This document shows positions 10,791 through 20,068 of a DNA stretch of 64,000 nucleotides, one piece after another; position 1 is the stretch's first letter; each line of letters starts with the position of its first letter. This stretch comes from Prorocentrum cordatum (lineage: Eukaryota > Sar > Dinophyceae > Prorocentrales > Prorocentraceae). The notes beneath the pieces are model-generated. The model was not told the DNA's origin, made no database searches, and saw only the letters and a list, made by a program, of their open reading frames with translations. The stretch spans positions 148,829-212,828 of the forward strand of contig CAUYUJ010014264.1 of assembly GCA_963575745.1 (NCBI GenBank), written 5' to 3'. Both the position numbers and the translations under genes were made by a program.

Positions 10791-11124
10791 GAGGAGGAGG
10801 AGGGAGGAGGAGGAGGAGGAGGAGGAGGAGGAGGAGGAGGAGGAGGAGGAGGAGGAGGAGGAGGAGGAGGAGGAGGAGGAGGAGGAGGAGGAGGAGGCGG
10901 AGGAGGAGGAGGAGAGGGAGGAGGAGGGATCGAGGAGGAGGAGGAGGATGAGGAGGAGGAGGAGGAGGAGGAGGAGAGGACGAGGAGGAGGAGGACGAGG
11001 AGAGGAGGAGGAGGAGGAGGAGGAGGGAGGAGGAGGAGGAGGAAGGAGGAGGAGGAGGAGGAGGCGGAGGAGGAGGAGGAGGAGGAGGAGGAGGAGGAGG
11101 AGGAGGAGGAGGAGGAGGAGGAGG
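10791..11124 (+). repeat. (GGA)n purine tract
   Basis: About 330 bp of GGA triplets carries few interruptions. It pairs in inverted sense with the CTC tract at 11,282-11,686. The poly-Gly, poly-Glu and poly-Arg open frames over it are not genes. Confidence 0.95.
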
Positions 11125-11254
11125 ACCACTACGCTTCGCACTTGGCGGAGCGCAGGCGGGATGCAATCGGGGGGCCCATCCGCCCCGGCCGGCGTGGAGC
11201 GCCGGCCAGCCCCACGGTGGGGAGGGGGCACCCAGGCCCGGCGGCGTCGTGGCA

Positions 11255-11284
11255 CGGGAACGCGGCGGGAGGTTTTTGGCCACC
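11255..11284 (+). repeat. Family G 5' fragment
   Basis: AACGCGGCGGGAGGTTTTTG is identical to the start of the full G copy near 11,740. Here it runs straight into the CTC tract, so either the tract has replaced the rest of this copy or the region between the two starts has expanded. Confidence 0.5.
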
Positions 11285-11686
11285 TCCTCCTCCTCCACCA
11301 TCTTCCTTCCTCCTCCTTCTCCTCCTCCTCCTCCTCTTCCTTCTCTTCCTCCTCCTCCTCCTCCTCCTCCTCCTCCTCCTCCTCCTCCTCCACCATCTTC
11401 CTTCCTCCTCCTGCTCCTCCTCCTCCTCCGCCATCTTCCTCCTCCTCCTCCTCCTTGATCTTCCTTCCTCCTCCTTCTCCTTTTCCTCCTCCTCTTCCTC
11501 GCCCTCCTCCTCCTCCTCCACCATCTTCCGTCCTCCTCCTTCTCCTCCTCCTCCTCCTCCTGCTCCTCCTCCTCTTCCTCCCCCTCCTCCTCCTCCTCCA
11601 CCATCTTCCTTCTCCTCCTCCTCCTCCTGCTCCTCCTGCTCCTCCTCCTCCTCCTCCTCCTCCTCCTCCTCCTCCTCCTCCTCCTC
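11282..11686 (+). repeat. (CTC)n pyrimidine tract
   Basis: About 400 bp of CTC triplets is punctuated at rough intervals by CACCATCTTCCTTC, which suggests a higher-order unit of roughly 60-120 bp. Confidence 0.95.
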
Positions 11687-11739
11687 GGGTCGCCTACGGC
11701 CCCGGGGGAAACCGTGCATGCTGGCATCGTGACAAAGAA

Positions 11740-11900
11740 ACGCGGCGGGAGGTTTTTGGCCAGGCTCGGCCTCCGAGAGGCCCTGGCCAGGCCCCTGGAC
11801 TGTCACAGTACCGACTCGGGACAAAGAAGCGGCCTTGGGAAAGTGGTCGGGGCTTCCAGGGGCCCCGCGTTGCAAAAAGTGCAGGCGTCGCATGTTAGGG
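11740..11900 (+). repeat. Family G, full-length copy
   Basis: It begins AACGCGGCGGGAGGTTTTTG, passes GGCCTCCGAGAGGCCCTGGC and GGGGCTTCCAGGGGCCCCGC, and ends at GGCGTCGCATGT. It is the best single reference for the family in this window. Confidence 0.65.
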
Positions 11901-12434
11901 AGGAGTACCAGGATCGAGGGCGAGAGGGGCAGGCAAAGAGGGGGGAGGGACCCGCGAGGTCCGCTGAGCCTGAGCGCATCCCGTGGCACAACCCCGAGGC
12001 TGTCTTCGCTGCCTTCGCGTCGGCTGGCTGGGCGCCCAGACGCGCTCTCCACGGTCGCGCCAGGATGTGGGCAGGTGGAGTTTTCACTGTCTGAGGTCTG
12101 GGGCAGAAGCGTGGGTGGAGCGAGAGACCGGAAAGGGAGAGGGAGGACATGGATGATGAGGACGAGGAGGAGGCCAGAGGAGGTTGAGGAGGACGGAGGG
12201 CGAACCAGAGGAGAGAAGGAGGAAGAGCAGAGTTGTGATTCAATCACCCTCAAAATTGACCGACGTACCTCGCACCCGTCCCTCCCACGGGAAGGCGTTG
12301 TCTAAGACGATGCTTGTGCTCATAATCGTGCGTATTTTATCGGGGCGATGGGGTCGCATTTCACGTGATTTGTTTACGTCGGGTGTACGTGCCAGGGCGT
12401 CTTATCATGTGCGGGACGGGGACAAGGGCGAGGG
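11901..12434. other. GC-rich intergenic DNA, nothing recognised
   Basis: There are only short overlapping frames and a GAGGAGGA-rich stretch near 12,150-12,230. No motif or repeat could be assigned. Confidence 0.3.
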
Positions 12435-12525
12435 CGGAGGAGGACGACGAGGACGAGGAAGAGGAGGAAGAGGAGGAAGAGGAGGAGGAGGAGGAGAAGG
12501 AGGAGGAGCAGCAGCAGCAGCAGGA
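12435..12525 (+). repeat. GGA/GAC purine-rich tract
   Basis: About 90 bp of GGA, GAA and GAC triplets ends in CAG triplets. It forms the left half of a second purine-then-pyrimidine pair with 12,820-12,906. Confidence 0.85.
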
Positions 12526-12819
12526 GCATGATGAGAGGGAAGAGGGAGAAGCCATCCCCTCGGTTCGCCCCGCCGTGGCCCCCGGGGCACGACGGCCAGG
12601 GCGAGGGCGAGGGCGAGGAGCAGGACGAAGAGCAGGAGGCACGACGAGGGGTGGGGGGCCCCGCCCGGCGGCGGGTGGGCGACGAGGGCCCCGTCCCCTC
12701 GTCGATCCCGATCTCGCGGCCGACGCCCGCCGACGCGGTTGTCCCGAGCGGCCCGATGCTGGCGTCGCCCGGCGCACCTCCCGCCCGCCAGGCGGGGACG
12801 GCATCGAGTCCTGGGCATT

Positions 12820-12906
12820 CCTCCTCCTCCTCCTCCTCCTCCTCCTCCTCCTCCTCCTCCTCTTCCTCCTCTTCCTCCTCCTCCTCCTCCTCCTCCTCCT
12901 CCTCCT
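12820..12906 (+). repeat. (CTC)n tract
   Basis: About 85 bp of CTC triplets is complementary to the purine tract 300 bp upstream. Confidence 0.9.
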
Positions 12907-13610
12907 GCTATGTGCATCCGTTTCTGTGATCCCCCGCTTAGCATGTTCTGCAGACGGCCTGGTTGTCTTCGGCAGATGCGCATGAGGGCAAACGCCCCCA
13001 CAGCGCCCCCAGAGTGGCATCGCAGGCAGCAGTTCTGGTCCAAGCGCCAGGTCGGCGGGAGGGGTGTGTGAACGGGGCCCGGGAGGAGGCTGGACAGGTG
13101 AGTCGGCGCTCAGACCGGCGAGGAGGCGGAGAGAGTCAGGAGGGGAAAGAACGCACAGACACAATTAATCGCCGATTCCCCCGAAAATATGGGAAAATAT
13201 GGGAAGTGGGGGGGGGGGAAGACGAAAGCCCAGAAAATATGGTGAAAGACTGGGAGTTCTGTTGTCTGTGTCTCTTCCTCTGTGTGCCCCATTCAGAGAG
13301 GGCGCGAGCCATTTCGACGACCGGCCGAGGAGCGGGCCCGATGGGAGGCGGTGGGCAGCCGCCCCGGGCCGTGGCAGCGAGTCGGGCCGAACGAAAGGGG
13401 GGATGGGGAACGGGGGGGGTACGAAATGTGCTGCGTGCAGCTGGTTTCGGCCCCACTGCGGGGCCCATTCCTCGAAACATGCATCAGCCACGTGAGCTGA
13501 TTCTCAAACCCCCCCATTTGCTATCGCCCCTTTCGCCCGACCCGAGCGAGGCGCGCCGGACCAGAGGTCAGCTTCGGGAGCTGGGCGGGCAAAGGCCCGC
13601 AGAGGATCGG
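12907..13610. other. Intergenic DNA, nothing recognised
   Basis: GAAAATATGG occurs twice around 13,186-13,245. An open frame runs from 12,963 to 13,793 but continues straight through the family A element, so it is not credible as a gene. Confidence 0.3.
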
Positions 13611-13942
13611 GGGTGGACAGACCTCCTACCCTTAAGTCGGGCCTGTCCCTCTACAGGGGGAATCTATTCAGAAGTAGTCAAGCAATGGTCTGGGGACGAT
13701 TTTTTGACCATTTCTGAGTATTTTAAAGCATTTGTTTGCCAATGTTGCATGTTTCGTCCAAAATCCCCATGTAGGGGGACAGGCCCGACTTAATCCTGCC
13801 CTGACACGTCGAGTAAGGAATTTGCCGCTTTCGGTTCGCGAGAGGGCGTCGCGGCCCTCATTTGTGCAGGTTCAGTTCCGTCGGTTTCGGTCCCAGGCCG
13901 TTCTCACGAAAAGGAGGTTCACTAAAGAGAGGTCTGTCCACC
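13611..13942. mobile_element. Family J element, copy 1, interrupted by family A
   Basis: The ends GGTGGACAGACCTC and GAGGTCTGTCCACC are inverted copies. A 162 bp family A element plus one copy of its 8-bp target lies 13 bp inside the left end. Subtracting both leaves 162 bp, close to the 164 bp of the uninterrupted copy at 15,620. Shared internal blocks are GACACGTCGA, TTTCGG.TC.CGAGAGGGCG and TTCACTAAA. Confidence 0.7.
13632..13793 (+). mobile_element. TIR family A element, copy 2, nested in family J
   Basis: The ends are TTAAGTCGGGCCTGTCCC and its complement. Flanking octamers are TCCTACCC and TCCTGCCC (7 of 8 identical). The interior includes AGTCAAGCAATGG, GGGGACGAT and TTTCGTCCAAAATCCCC, shared with copies 4 and 5. 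Confidence 0.75.
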
Positions 13943-14120
13943 GCCGAGAGGAGGCAGACCGCGAGGAGAGGGGAGGTCGGGAACGGCGCGCCTGTCTGGC
14001 ACCCCTGTGGGCCAGAGGGTGGCAGCGTCAGGCCTCACGTCGTGGACGGGGGCCTCGGCGGGAGGCTCCTGGCCGTGCTCGGCCCCCCCTTTTGCCAGGG
14101 CCCCAGGCCGTCCAGAACTT

Positions 14121-14250
14121 GGCATCGCTCGGACGTGTGCACTTTTTCCTCGGCGAGAACCATCGAGGACCATCCGGGACCATCGAGCAAAAAAAAATCA
14201 ACGCACGAAACCGAAAAATGCACGGGAAATGGGCGTGCGAACGACAGCAA
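14121..14250 (+). repeat. Dispersed repeat family F, copy 2
   Basis: It runs from TTGGCATCGCTCGGACGTGT to AAATGCACGGGAAATGGGCG and keeps the ACGCACGAAACCGAAAAATG block. It is followed by a G-like GTTTTGGCCTCGAGGCCCTC stretch. Confidence 0.55.
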
Positions 14251-14540
14251 GTTGAGAAAATCACGACGTCGGGGTTTTGGCCTCGAGGCCCTCGAGGCCC
14301 CTTCGGTGCGCATCCAGGGCGGCCCGGCCGTTCCCTGCCGAGCCGGCCCCTGCTGTGACGGCCCCCCTCGCCTCACTCCGAGACTTGGGCAGGTTGCCGG
14401 AGCGGAGCTTCGAGGGCGAGGGGGCCGTCACGGAAGGGGTCGGTTCGGCTGCGCCCGACCGCACCCCCCAGACATCCGATGCCTCGAGTTTTTCCGTGCA
14501 GTTGCCACGAGCAGCTTAGTTTTGCAGAGGTAGCCTAGTT

Positions 14541-14733
14541 TTAAGTCGGGCCTGTCCCCCTACAGGGGGACTTTCGACGAAAAATGAAAAATACCCCAAA
14601 AATAGTCCAAAAATACTCCAAAAATAGTCTGGGGATTTGTTTTGTTAGTATGTTTTGCTCTTTTGGGGTATTGGGGGGGTATGTTCTGTTTTTCGTCGAA
14701 AATCCCCCTGTAGGGGGGACACGCCCGACATAA
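14541..14733 (+). mobile_element. TIR family A element, copy 3
   Basis: The ends are TTAAGTCGGGCCTGTCCC and the complement of TTATGTCGGGCGTGTCCC. Flanking octamers GCCTAGTT and ACCTAGTT agree at 7 of 8 positions. Subterminal TTTCGACGAAAAA and TTTTTCGTCGAAAA extend the inverted repeat, and the interior has a tandem AAAAATAGTCC motif. Confidence 0.75.
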
Positions 14734-14994
14734 ACCTAGTTGGCACGAACATGCGTGCGCTCGAGTTGCTCCTCTCGTGGGGCACGAACAGCCCCTGCTC
14801 TGCCGGGGTGCCCTCGTGCTCTTCGCGCCTGGGCGTCCCGCCTTGGGATGCTCTTCGCTGGGAGCATCTCCGCGGGGCCTCGGGCCGCGGCGCAGGGGCG
14901 CACCTCCTAGATTCGCGCTCTCGTGGCAGGGTGTCGACTGCACCGGTAGGATACCCTCAGGAGTCTCGAGCCCAGACACGATCGCGTCGTAAAA

Positions 14995-15170
14995 AAAAAA
15001 AAATCAGGACGGGAGGTCTTTGGTCCATTTCGGCCTCGGGGGGCCCTCGCCGGGCCTCGGGACCGCCAAAAGACGACTCGGGATGAGAAACCAGTCCCGG
15101 GGAATGGGTCTGGACCGTTGGGGACGCCGTCGTGAACAAATCAGGACGTCGCATGTCCGGGACCCTTCCC
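14995..15170 (+). repeat. Family G, full-length copy
   Basis: Starting just after an A-rich stretch, it shows CGGGAGGTCTTTGGTCCATT, GGCCTCGGGGGGCCCTCGCC, GACTCGGGATGAGAAACCAG and a GACGTCGCATGTCCGGGAC end. Another fragment (CGAGGGCCCCCGGAGGCCGA) follows in reverse near 15,212. Confidence 0.6.
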
Positions 15171-15281
15171 CCAGGGCTGTATGTCATCTTGAGTCATTGC
15201 TTGACTCGCAGGCGAGGGCCCCCGGAGGCCGAAAGCGGGGAGAGCGGTCCGGAGTGACCCCTTCAATAATACGCTGGAGTC

Positions 15282-15482
15282 GCAGGCCTAGAGGTTGACA
15301 CCAACACCAACACCGGCGGTGTGCCTCCACCGAGGGAAGAAGATTCCGATCTCGGTGATGGTGGTAATCTTCTGGGTTCCAGGGCGACCGAAGTATTACC
15401 ACCGACACCGAAATCCAGGATCGTCTTCCCCCTGTGGAGGCGACCCCCTGTGTTGGTGTTGGTGCCCATCTCCAGGCCTCCG
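15282..15482. mobile_element. Family I long inverted repeat (foldback element)
   Basis: Two arms of about 100 bp share GCAGGCCTAGAGG-type ends, ACACCAACACCAACAC, GCCTCCAC.GAGGGAAGA and GGTGGTAAT in inverted order and nearly meet in the middle. It is a single copy here with no open frame. Confidence 0.6.
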
Positions 15483-15619
15483 ATGGGCGGTTTGGGCCCG
15501 TCCACACTTGACACCCGCCGGCGTGATGTCTGCTTCCATCCGCGGCCCGAGGGGCCCCGATTGCCTCCCCGGGGACAGGCCTTCGCCCCGGATCTTTTTG
15601 TCGTTGCCCTTGGGTCGGG

Positions 15620-15783
15620 GCTGGACAGAACCCCCAACAGTGACACGTCGATTAGTGAATTGTCCGTTTTCGGCTCTCGAGAGGGCGCCGTGGCCGTTGT
15701 TTTCCAGGCTTGCGCCCGCCGGGTTTGGGCCCGAGGTCGTTTTCACTAAACCACGTTTTGCTAAAGGGGGTTCTGTCCATCCC
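15620..15783. mobile_element. Family J element, copy 2 (uninterrupted)
   Basis: The ends GGACAGAACCCCC and GGGGGTTCTGTCC enclose GACACGTCGATTAGTGAATT and the inverted TTTTCACTAAACCACG. Its 164 bp length and internal order match the split copy at 13,611 and show what that site looked like before insertion. Confidence 0.65.
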
Positions 15784-15967
15784 CGATTGGGGGGCCCACG
15801 AGCGGGCCCCCGGCGGCGGAAGAGCCTGTGAGAAAGGCTCGCCGTGACAGAGACCTGCCGCCGAGATCCCCTCACAGCGTCGCGTTCAAGGTCGGCCCCT
15901 GGGCCCAGAGCCTCCCAGGGCCGACACGCACCTGTTGTCCGAGCTGCGTCCAGCCGTGGCGACAAGG

Positions 15968-16134
15968 GTCAGCGCGCAGACGGGGGTGGCAGGAGGGGGG
16001 AGGGCTTCTTAGAAGCACCCCTGCTTCTTAGAAGGTGCGGGTCTTTTCTATAGGTGTAAGGCCAGCGCCTTCTAAGAAGCAGCCTCCTCCTAAGAAGCCC
16101 TCCCCCCTCCCTCCACCCCCTTGTGCGCGCCGCC
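15968..16134. mobile_element. Family D palindromic element, copy 2
   Basis: The ends are AGCGCGCAGACGGGGG and CCCCCTTGTGCGCGC. The stem has GGCTTCTTAGAAGCA and CTGCTTCTTAGAAGGTGC with their inverted partners, and the centre reads near TATAGGTGTAAGG. It has the same length class as copies 1 and 3. Confidence 0.6.
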
Positions 16135-16589
16135 AAAAGGGCCCCCCCCCGAAAGCCAACTCCTGTCGTCGCCCTCCTCTGCTGGCCCCTCCCTGGGCGT
16201 CCGACCGGCGCGGGCCTGGCGGCGGGAACGGAACGCTGGCTCATCCGCCAGCCGCGCACGCGCGATGGGGGCAGGAGAAGCCCTTGGACCCCGCTGGCGG
16301 GGGAGAAGCTCGCCACGACGGGCGGGGTGCTACGCCTTCGGGGAGGGTGGAGGAGAGAATCTTGAAGCTCGTTGAGCGGCAGCGAGCACGATCTGTGTTT
16401 TGGGGGCGACGGAGGAGGGGGGCAATGCTCGTAGGGTAAGAGCAAGCCCAAGCAGCCCAATCATCGGTCAGAGCAAACCTCAGATCCGAGCTTCTCGCGA
16501 GTGGGGGTCGTAGGGACTGCGACTGACGGATCCAAAGCCCCCCCAGCGACCTCCAAAGAGAATCATCGATCTTGTCCCAGCTGAAAGGG
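16135..16589. other. GC-rich intergenic DNA, nothing recognised
   Basis: Open frames on both strands are short or continue into flanking repeats. No assignable motif was seen. Confidence 0.3.
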
Positions 16590-16715
16590 CGCTTGGCATC
16601 GATTGGACGTGTGTATCTCTTCGCGGCAAGAACCCTCGAGGAGCAGTGCTGCTCGCCTTGCGCGAAAGATGCACGCACGAAGCCGAAAAGTGCACAGGGA
16701 ATGGACGTCCGAGGA
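16590..16715 (+). repeat. Dispersed repeat family F, copy 3
   Basis: It runs from TTGGCATCGATTGGACGTGT to GGAATGGACGTCCGAGGAC and contains GCACGCACGAAGCCGAAAAG. No family G follows this copy. Confidence 0.55.
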
Positions 16716-16941
16716 CTCATCCTCCCCCTCGGTCCCCGAGCTTTCGCCGTCCTCTGAGCTGCCCCCTCTGCTGGCGCCGCGCCCCCCACAGAGCCCCCGA
16801 GGCCCCGCGGGCGAGCGCGCGATGCGCCCGGCGGACTTCGGCCACCTGTGCGAGAGCCTGCGCCGCGCGCAGGACCCCCGGTCCGGCCGGCTGGCCGGCC
16901 GCCGAGCCGAGCGGCAGCCGTCGGGAGCCTTGAGCCTGGGT

Positions 16942-17099
16942 TTGAGTCGGGCACGTCCCTCTACAGGGGGGATGTTCCAAGATAGTAAAAGTAGTCAGGG
17001 GACGATGTTTGGACAATGTTTGCTTATTTTGGGGGAGTGCGTTGCATGTTTTCTATTTGTCGTCCAAAATCCGCCTGTGGGGGGACATGCCCGACCTAA
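16942..17099 (+). mobile_element. TIR family A element, copy 4
   Basis: The ends are TTGAGTCGGGCACGTCCC and the complement of TTAGGTCGGGCATGTCCC. Flanking octamers GCCTGGGT and TACTGAGT agree at only 5 of 8. The interior has GTAGTCAGGGGACGATG and GTCGTCCAAAATCCGCC. Confidence 0.7.
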
Positions 17100-17262
17100 T
17101 ACTGAGTCAGTGCAAGCGGGGGTCAGTCAGAGCGCCGGAACTTGCACGATCCTTCAGGGCCAGGGGCGCACGGGCCCAGATCGGAGCCTGTGCCGCGCGC
17201 AGGACGCCATGTCCGGCTGGCAAGCCGCCCGCTGGGCAGCAGGCGGGGGGGGAGAAGCAAGT

Positions 17263-17430
17263 CCCAGACGTGCGACGTCCTCGTTTTTTCAACGCGAGGT
17301 CCCCGGAAGCCCCGACCCTTTCCCCCGGGCCAGCTTTTCATCCTGAATCGTTTTTTGACGGCCCCGGTATACCCGTCGAGGGCCTCGAGAGGCCGAAAAC
17401 GACGAAAGATTTGCGTCCTGATGTTTGCTA
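17263..17430 (-). repeat. Family G, reverse copy
   Basis: Read on the opposite strand it follows the family order: CGGCCTCTCGAGGCCCTCGA, GATTCAGGATGAAAAGCTGG, AAAGGGTCGGGGCTTCCGGG, then GACGTCGCACGTCTGGGAC. Confidence 0.6.
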
Positions 17431-17673
17431 CGACGCGATCATGTTTGGGAATGTTTGTTTGAAAAAGAGGCCCTGTTCTCTTGCAGCCAGCCAGTCAGTA
17501 CGCTCCGCCTCAGCTGCCAGAGCGCGCGAGCGGATTGCATCTGCCGCGCAACGACGAAGAAATTTTGAACATGAAAGAATGTCTGGCCAAAAAGCGGCCC
17601 CTCGGTGGCCCCTCGGCGCCCCCTCGGCGGCTCGTTCGCTGGCCCCCTCGGCGGCCCCTCGGCGATTCCTCCC

Positions 17674-17804
17674 TTGAGATCCTGGCGTTGCAGTTTTTGT
17701 CGCAGCCGGTGGGAAAAAGACACACTGTGGGAAAAAAACGCAAAAACACACATTGTGTGTGTTTTTGTTCCCACAGTGTGTTTTTTCCCCCCCACACACA
17801 CACA

Positions 17805-17837
<33 letters not shown>

Positions 17838-17930
17838 TGTGTGTGTTTTGTGTGTGTGTGTGTGTTTTTGTATGTGTGTTTTTTTCCCCTTGAGATCCTG
17901 GCGTTGCAGCTTTTGTCGCAGCTGGCGATG
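17674..17930. repeat. Direct repeat pair around an ACA/TGT hairpin and (CA)n tract
   Basis: TTGAGATCCTGGCGTTGCAG followed by a TTTTGTCGCAG tail occurs near 17,674 and again near 17,891. Between them lies an inverted repeat (CACACTGTGGGAAAAA against TTGTTCCCACAGTGTG) and then CA and TG runs to about 17,882. The direct repeats suggest a local duplication separated by microsatellite growth. Confidence 0.6.
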
Positions 17931-18006
17931 CTGTCTTGTTCCGGGCCCCGGGGCCCTCACAGATCAATCCGGCTCGAAACATGCAGCAGAAGGACGCGGT
18001 ATAGGG

Positions 18007-18153
18007 TTGAGTCGGGCGTGTCCCTCTACAGGAGGAATAGCCAAAAATAGTCAAACAGTAGTCAGGGGACGATTTGTTTTGACGATTCTTGAGCATGTTT
18101 TGATCATTTGCTCGTGTTCAAAATCCGCCTGTAGAAGGACACGCCCGACCTAC
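18007..18153 (+). mobile_element. TIR family A element, copy 5
   Basis: The ends are TTGAGTCGGGCGTGTCCC and the complement of GTAGGTCGGGCGTGTCC. Flanking octamers GTATAGGG and ATCTAGGG agree at 6 of 8. The interior AGTAGTCAGGGGACGATTTG is the best-conserved internal motif of the family. Confidence 0.7.
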
Positions 18154-18319
18154 ATCTAGGGCTTCATGCTGCAGTTCTGTCGCAACGTCGGATCTCAGGG
18201 GCGGGCGGCCTTTCGGTGGCCCCCTCGGCGGCCCCCTCGGCGGCCCCGCGGCAGCCCTTCGGCGGACCTCTGGCGGCGCCTTGCCGGCCCCCTCGCCGGC
18301 CCTCGCGACGAGAGGCACC

Positions 18320-18500
18320 TCCATGTTTGATGTACGATGTCTTGATTGGTTTGATACGGGGTCCCAGGAAGTCCCAGCCCCTTGCCTTGCCAAAGCCCGT
18401 TTTTGCCTCCTGGGTCGTCTTTTGACGGTCCCCGTGCCTAGCGAGGGCCCCCAGAGAGCGAAAACGGTCGAACATTTCCCGTCGCATGTTTTTCACGACG
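18320..18500 (-). repeat. Family G, reverse copy
   Basis: On the opposite strand: GACGGGAAATGTTCGACCG, CTCTGGGGGCCCTCGCTAGG, GACCGTCAAAAGACGACCCA, then CTGGGACTTCCTGGGACCCC and a degraded end. Confidence 0.5.
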
Positions 18501-18602
18501 CGAGTATGCTAGCTCTGGGGGCCAATAACAAATCCCCGGACCTGTTCCGGGGTGCGTTCTGGTAAGAAGGTCAAGGCGGATCCAGCCGTGGCGACGAGGA
18601 TC

Positions 18603-18849
18603 GGGGTGACCCAAAAGGGGGTCCAGCGGAAAGGGACAATATTTGGGAATAGTTGTACTGCAAATGTTTCGCGCCGGAGACTTGTACTGCATTGTATTGC
18701 AAGTGATGCATTGCACGCGAAAGTACAGCAATACGTCTGCGCCCCGACATGTGTTGCACGCCCCAAATGCGTTGCAACCCCACAAATCTATTGCACCCAA
18801 TCTATTGCACCACCCCTTTTGTCGCTGGACCCCCTTCTGGGTCAACCCG
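18603..18849. mobile_element. Family K foldback element with TTGCA-rich interior
   Basis: Inverted ends GGGTGACCCAAAAGGGGGTC and GACCCCCTTCTGGGTCAACC extend inward by AGCGGAAAGGG and CCCCTTTTGTCGCT. The interior repeats short TTGCA-containing units (ACTGCATTGTATTGCA, GCATTGCACG, CTATTGCACC). It is non-coding and single copy here. Confidence 0.55.
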
Positions 18850-19649
18850 AGCGGAGCCCCCTGGAGGCGCGACCCGACGAGGGCGAAACCAGCAGAAGCT
18901 TCGATCCTCGAACGGTCGATCCTCGATCACCTCGCCTCTCGCGAGCAGGCTTGGGCATGGCACGAGGGAAAAGCATCTCTGGAAACAAAAAAATAGACAT
19001 ACAAGACCGTTCGGGCGTCTGGACACTTTGAGCTAGCGCGCCTGTTGATTTCCTTCCGAGTGCTGTGCCGAACAGCGCAAAGAAAATCATCACCAACTCT
19101 AAGAACTATCAGAGTACGGCGCCCCGCGGCGGCCGCGCCCCCTGGGTGACTCTCTGGGGCCCTGCGGGGGGGGGGGCGAGCGCCGCGTGGTCCGTGTGCG
19201 GGCTGCCGCTCCGCCGGCGGCCCCCGCGGCCCATTTGCCCGCGCCGCTGTCTTCAGCAACTCTTCGGGAGGTTTCGGGAGGGGGGAGGATGGGAGAGGGA
19301 GGAGAAGGCAAGAGGAGGAGGGGGAGGATGAGGAGGATGAGGAAGAGATAAGGGGGATGATGTCAATGATGATGCTGATGACGACGATGAGGTGTCCGCG
19401 CGCGTTGAGGTGGAGGAGGTTTCGGGATTGGGCGACCGACCTGCCTGGGCGCGAGGCGCAGAGACGGCGCGCGCGCGCGACGCGATCGCGAGCGGGTGGC
19501 GCACGCCTGACGAGACAGTTCTGCTCGGCAGCATTCTGCATGAAAGCACAGGCGTGCCATCCCGTCCTTGCGGCACGCCGGGCAGGGGCTGGCTCGGCAC
19601 CGGGGGTCTGCGCTCGCCGACGTTGAGCCCGATCGCGCGCTTTGGCCCA
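18850..19649. other. Intergenic DNA before the RT remnant
   Basis: It is GC-rich, with GGAGGA and GATGAT runs near 19,260-19,400. The + strand frame from 19,392 may already belong to the N-terminal side of the following retroelement, but no diagnostic motif is visible before about 19,650. Confidence 0.3.
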
Positions 19650-20037
19650 CCCTGGAACCATTTATCTAGAAAGCTGCGGACGTTTCCCCGGATATGGCGC
19701 GGCTCTTGGATCGCGAAGAATTTGCTCGGCTGGTCCAATCAGCGGGTGACTACTGAATGCCAGGCATCGATGGGTTGCCGCACGGTTGTTAGAAGACCCT
19801 CGAAGCTCTGGAGGTCTGGAGGCAGCGCATATGCATCATCAGCCTTTCATCGCCCACCCCGATGACCCTCGCGCCCCGCCCCCCCGACGTTCATAAGATT
19901 ATCTTGTGCTCCCGGCCAAAAGGGGGATCGCCCCATTGATGCATCTGCTACGCCATCTAGGAAGCCATATTGTTCTCGTCCTCTCTCAATGGGCTGCAAG
20001 GATTGCAAGTTGGTGACTGCTGCTCGTGTTCGTCGCC

Positions 20038-20068
<31 letters not shown>

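Noticed and set aside
10576-11732. 383-384 codon frames on both strands
   Set aside because: They are translations of GGA and CTC triplets, with no non-repetitive domain.
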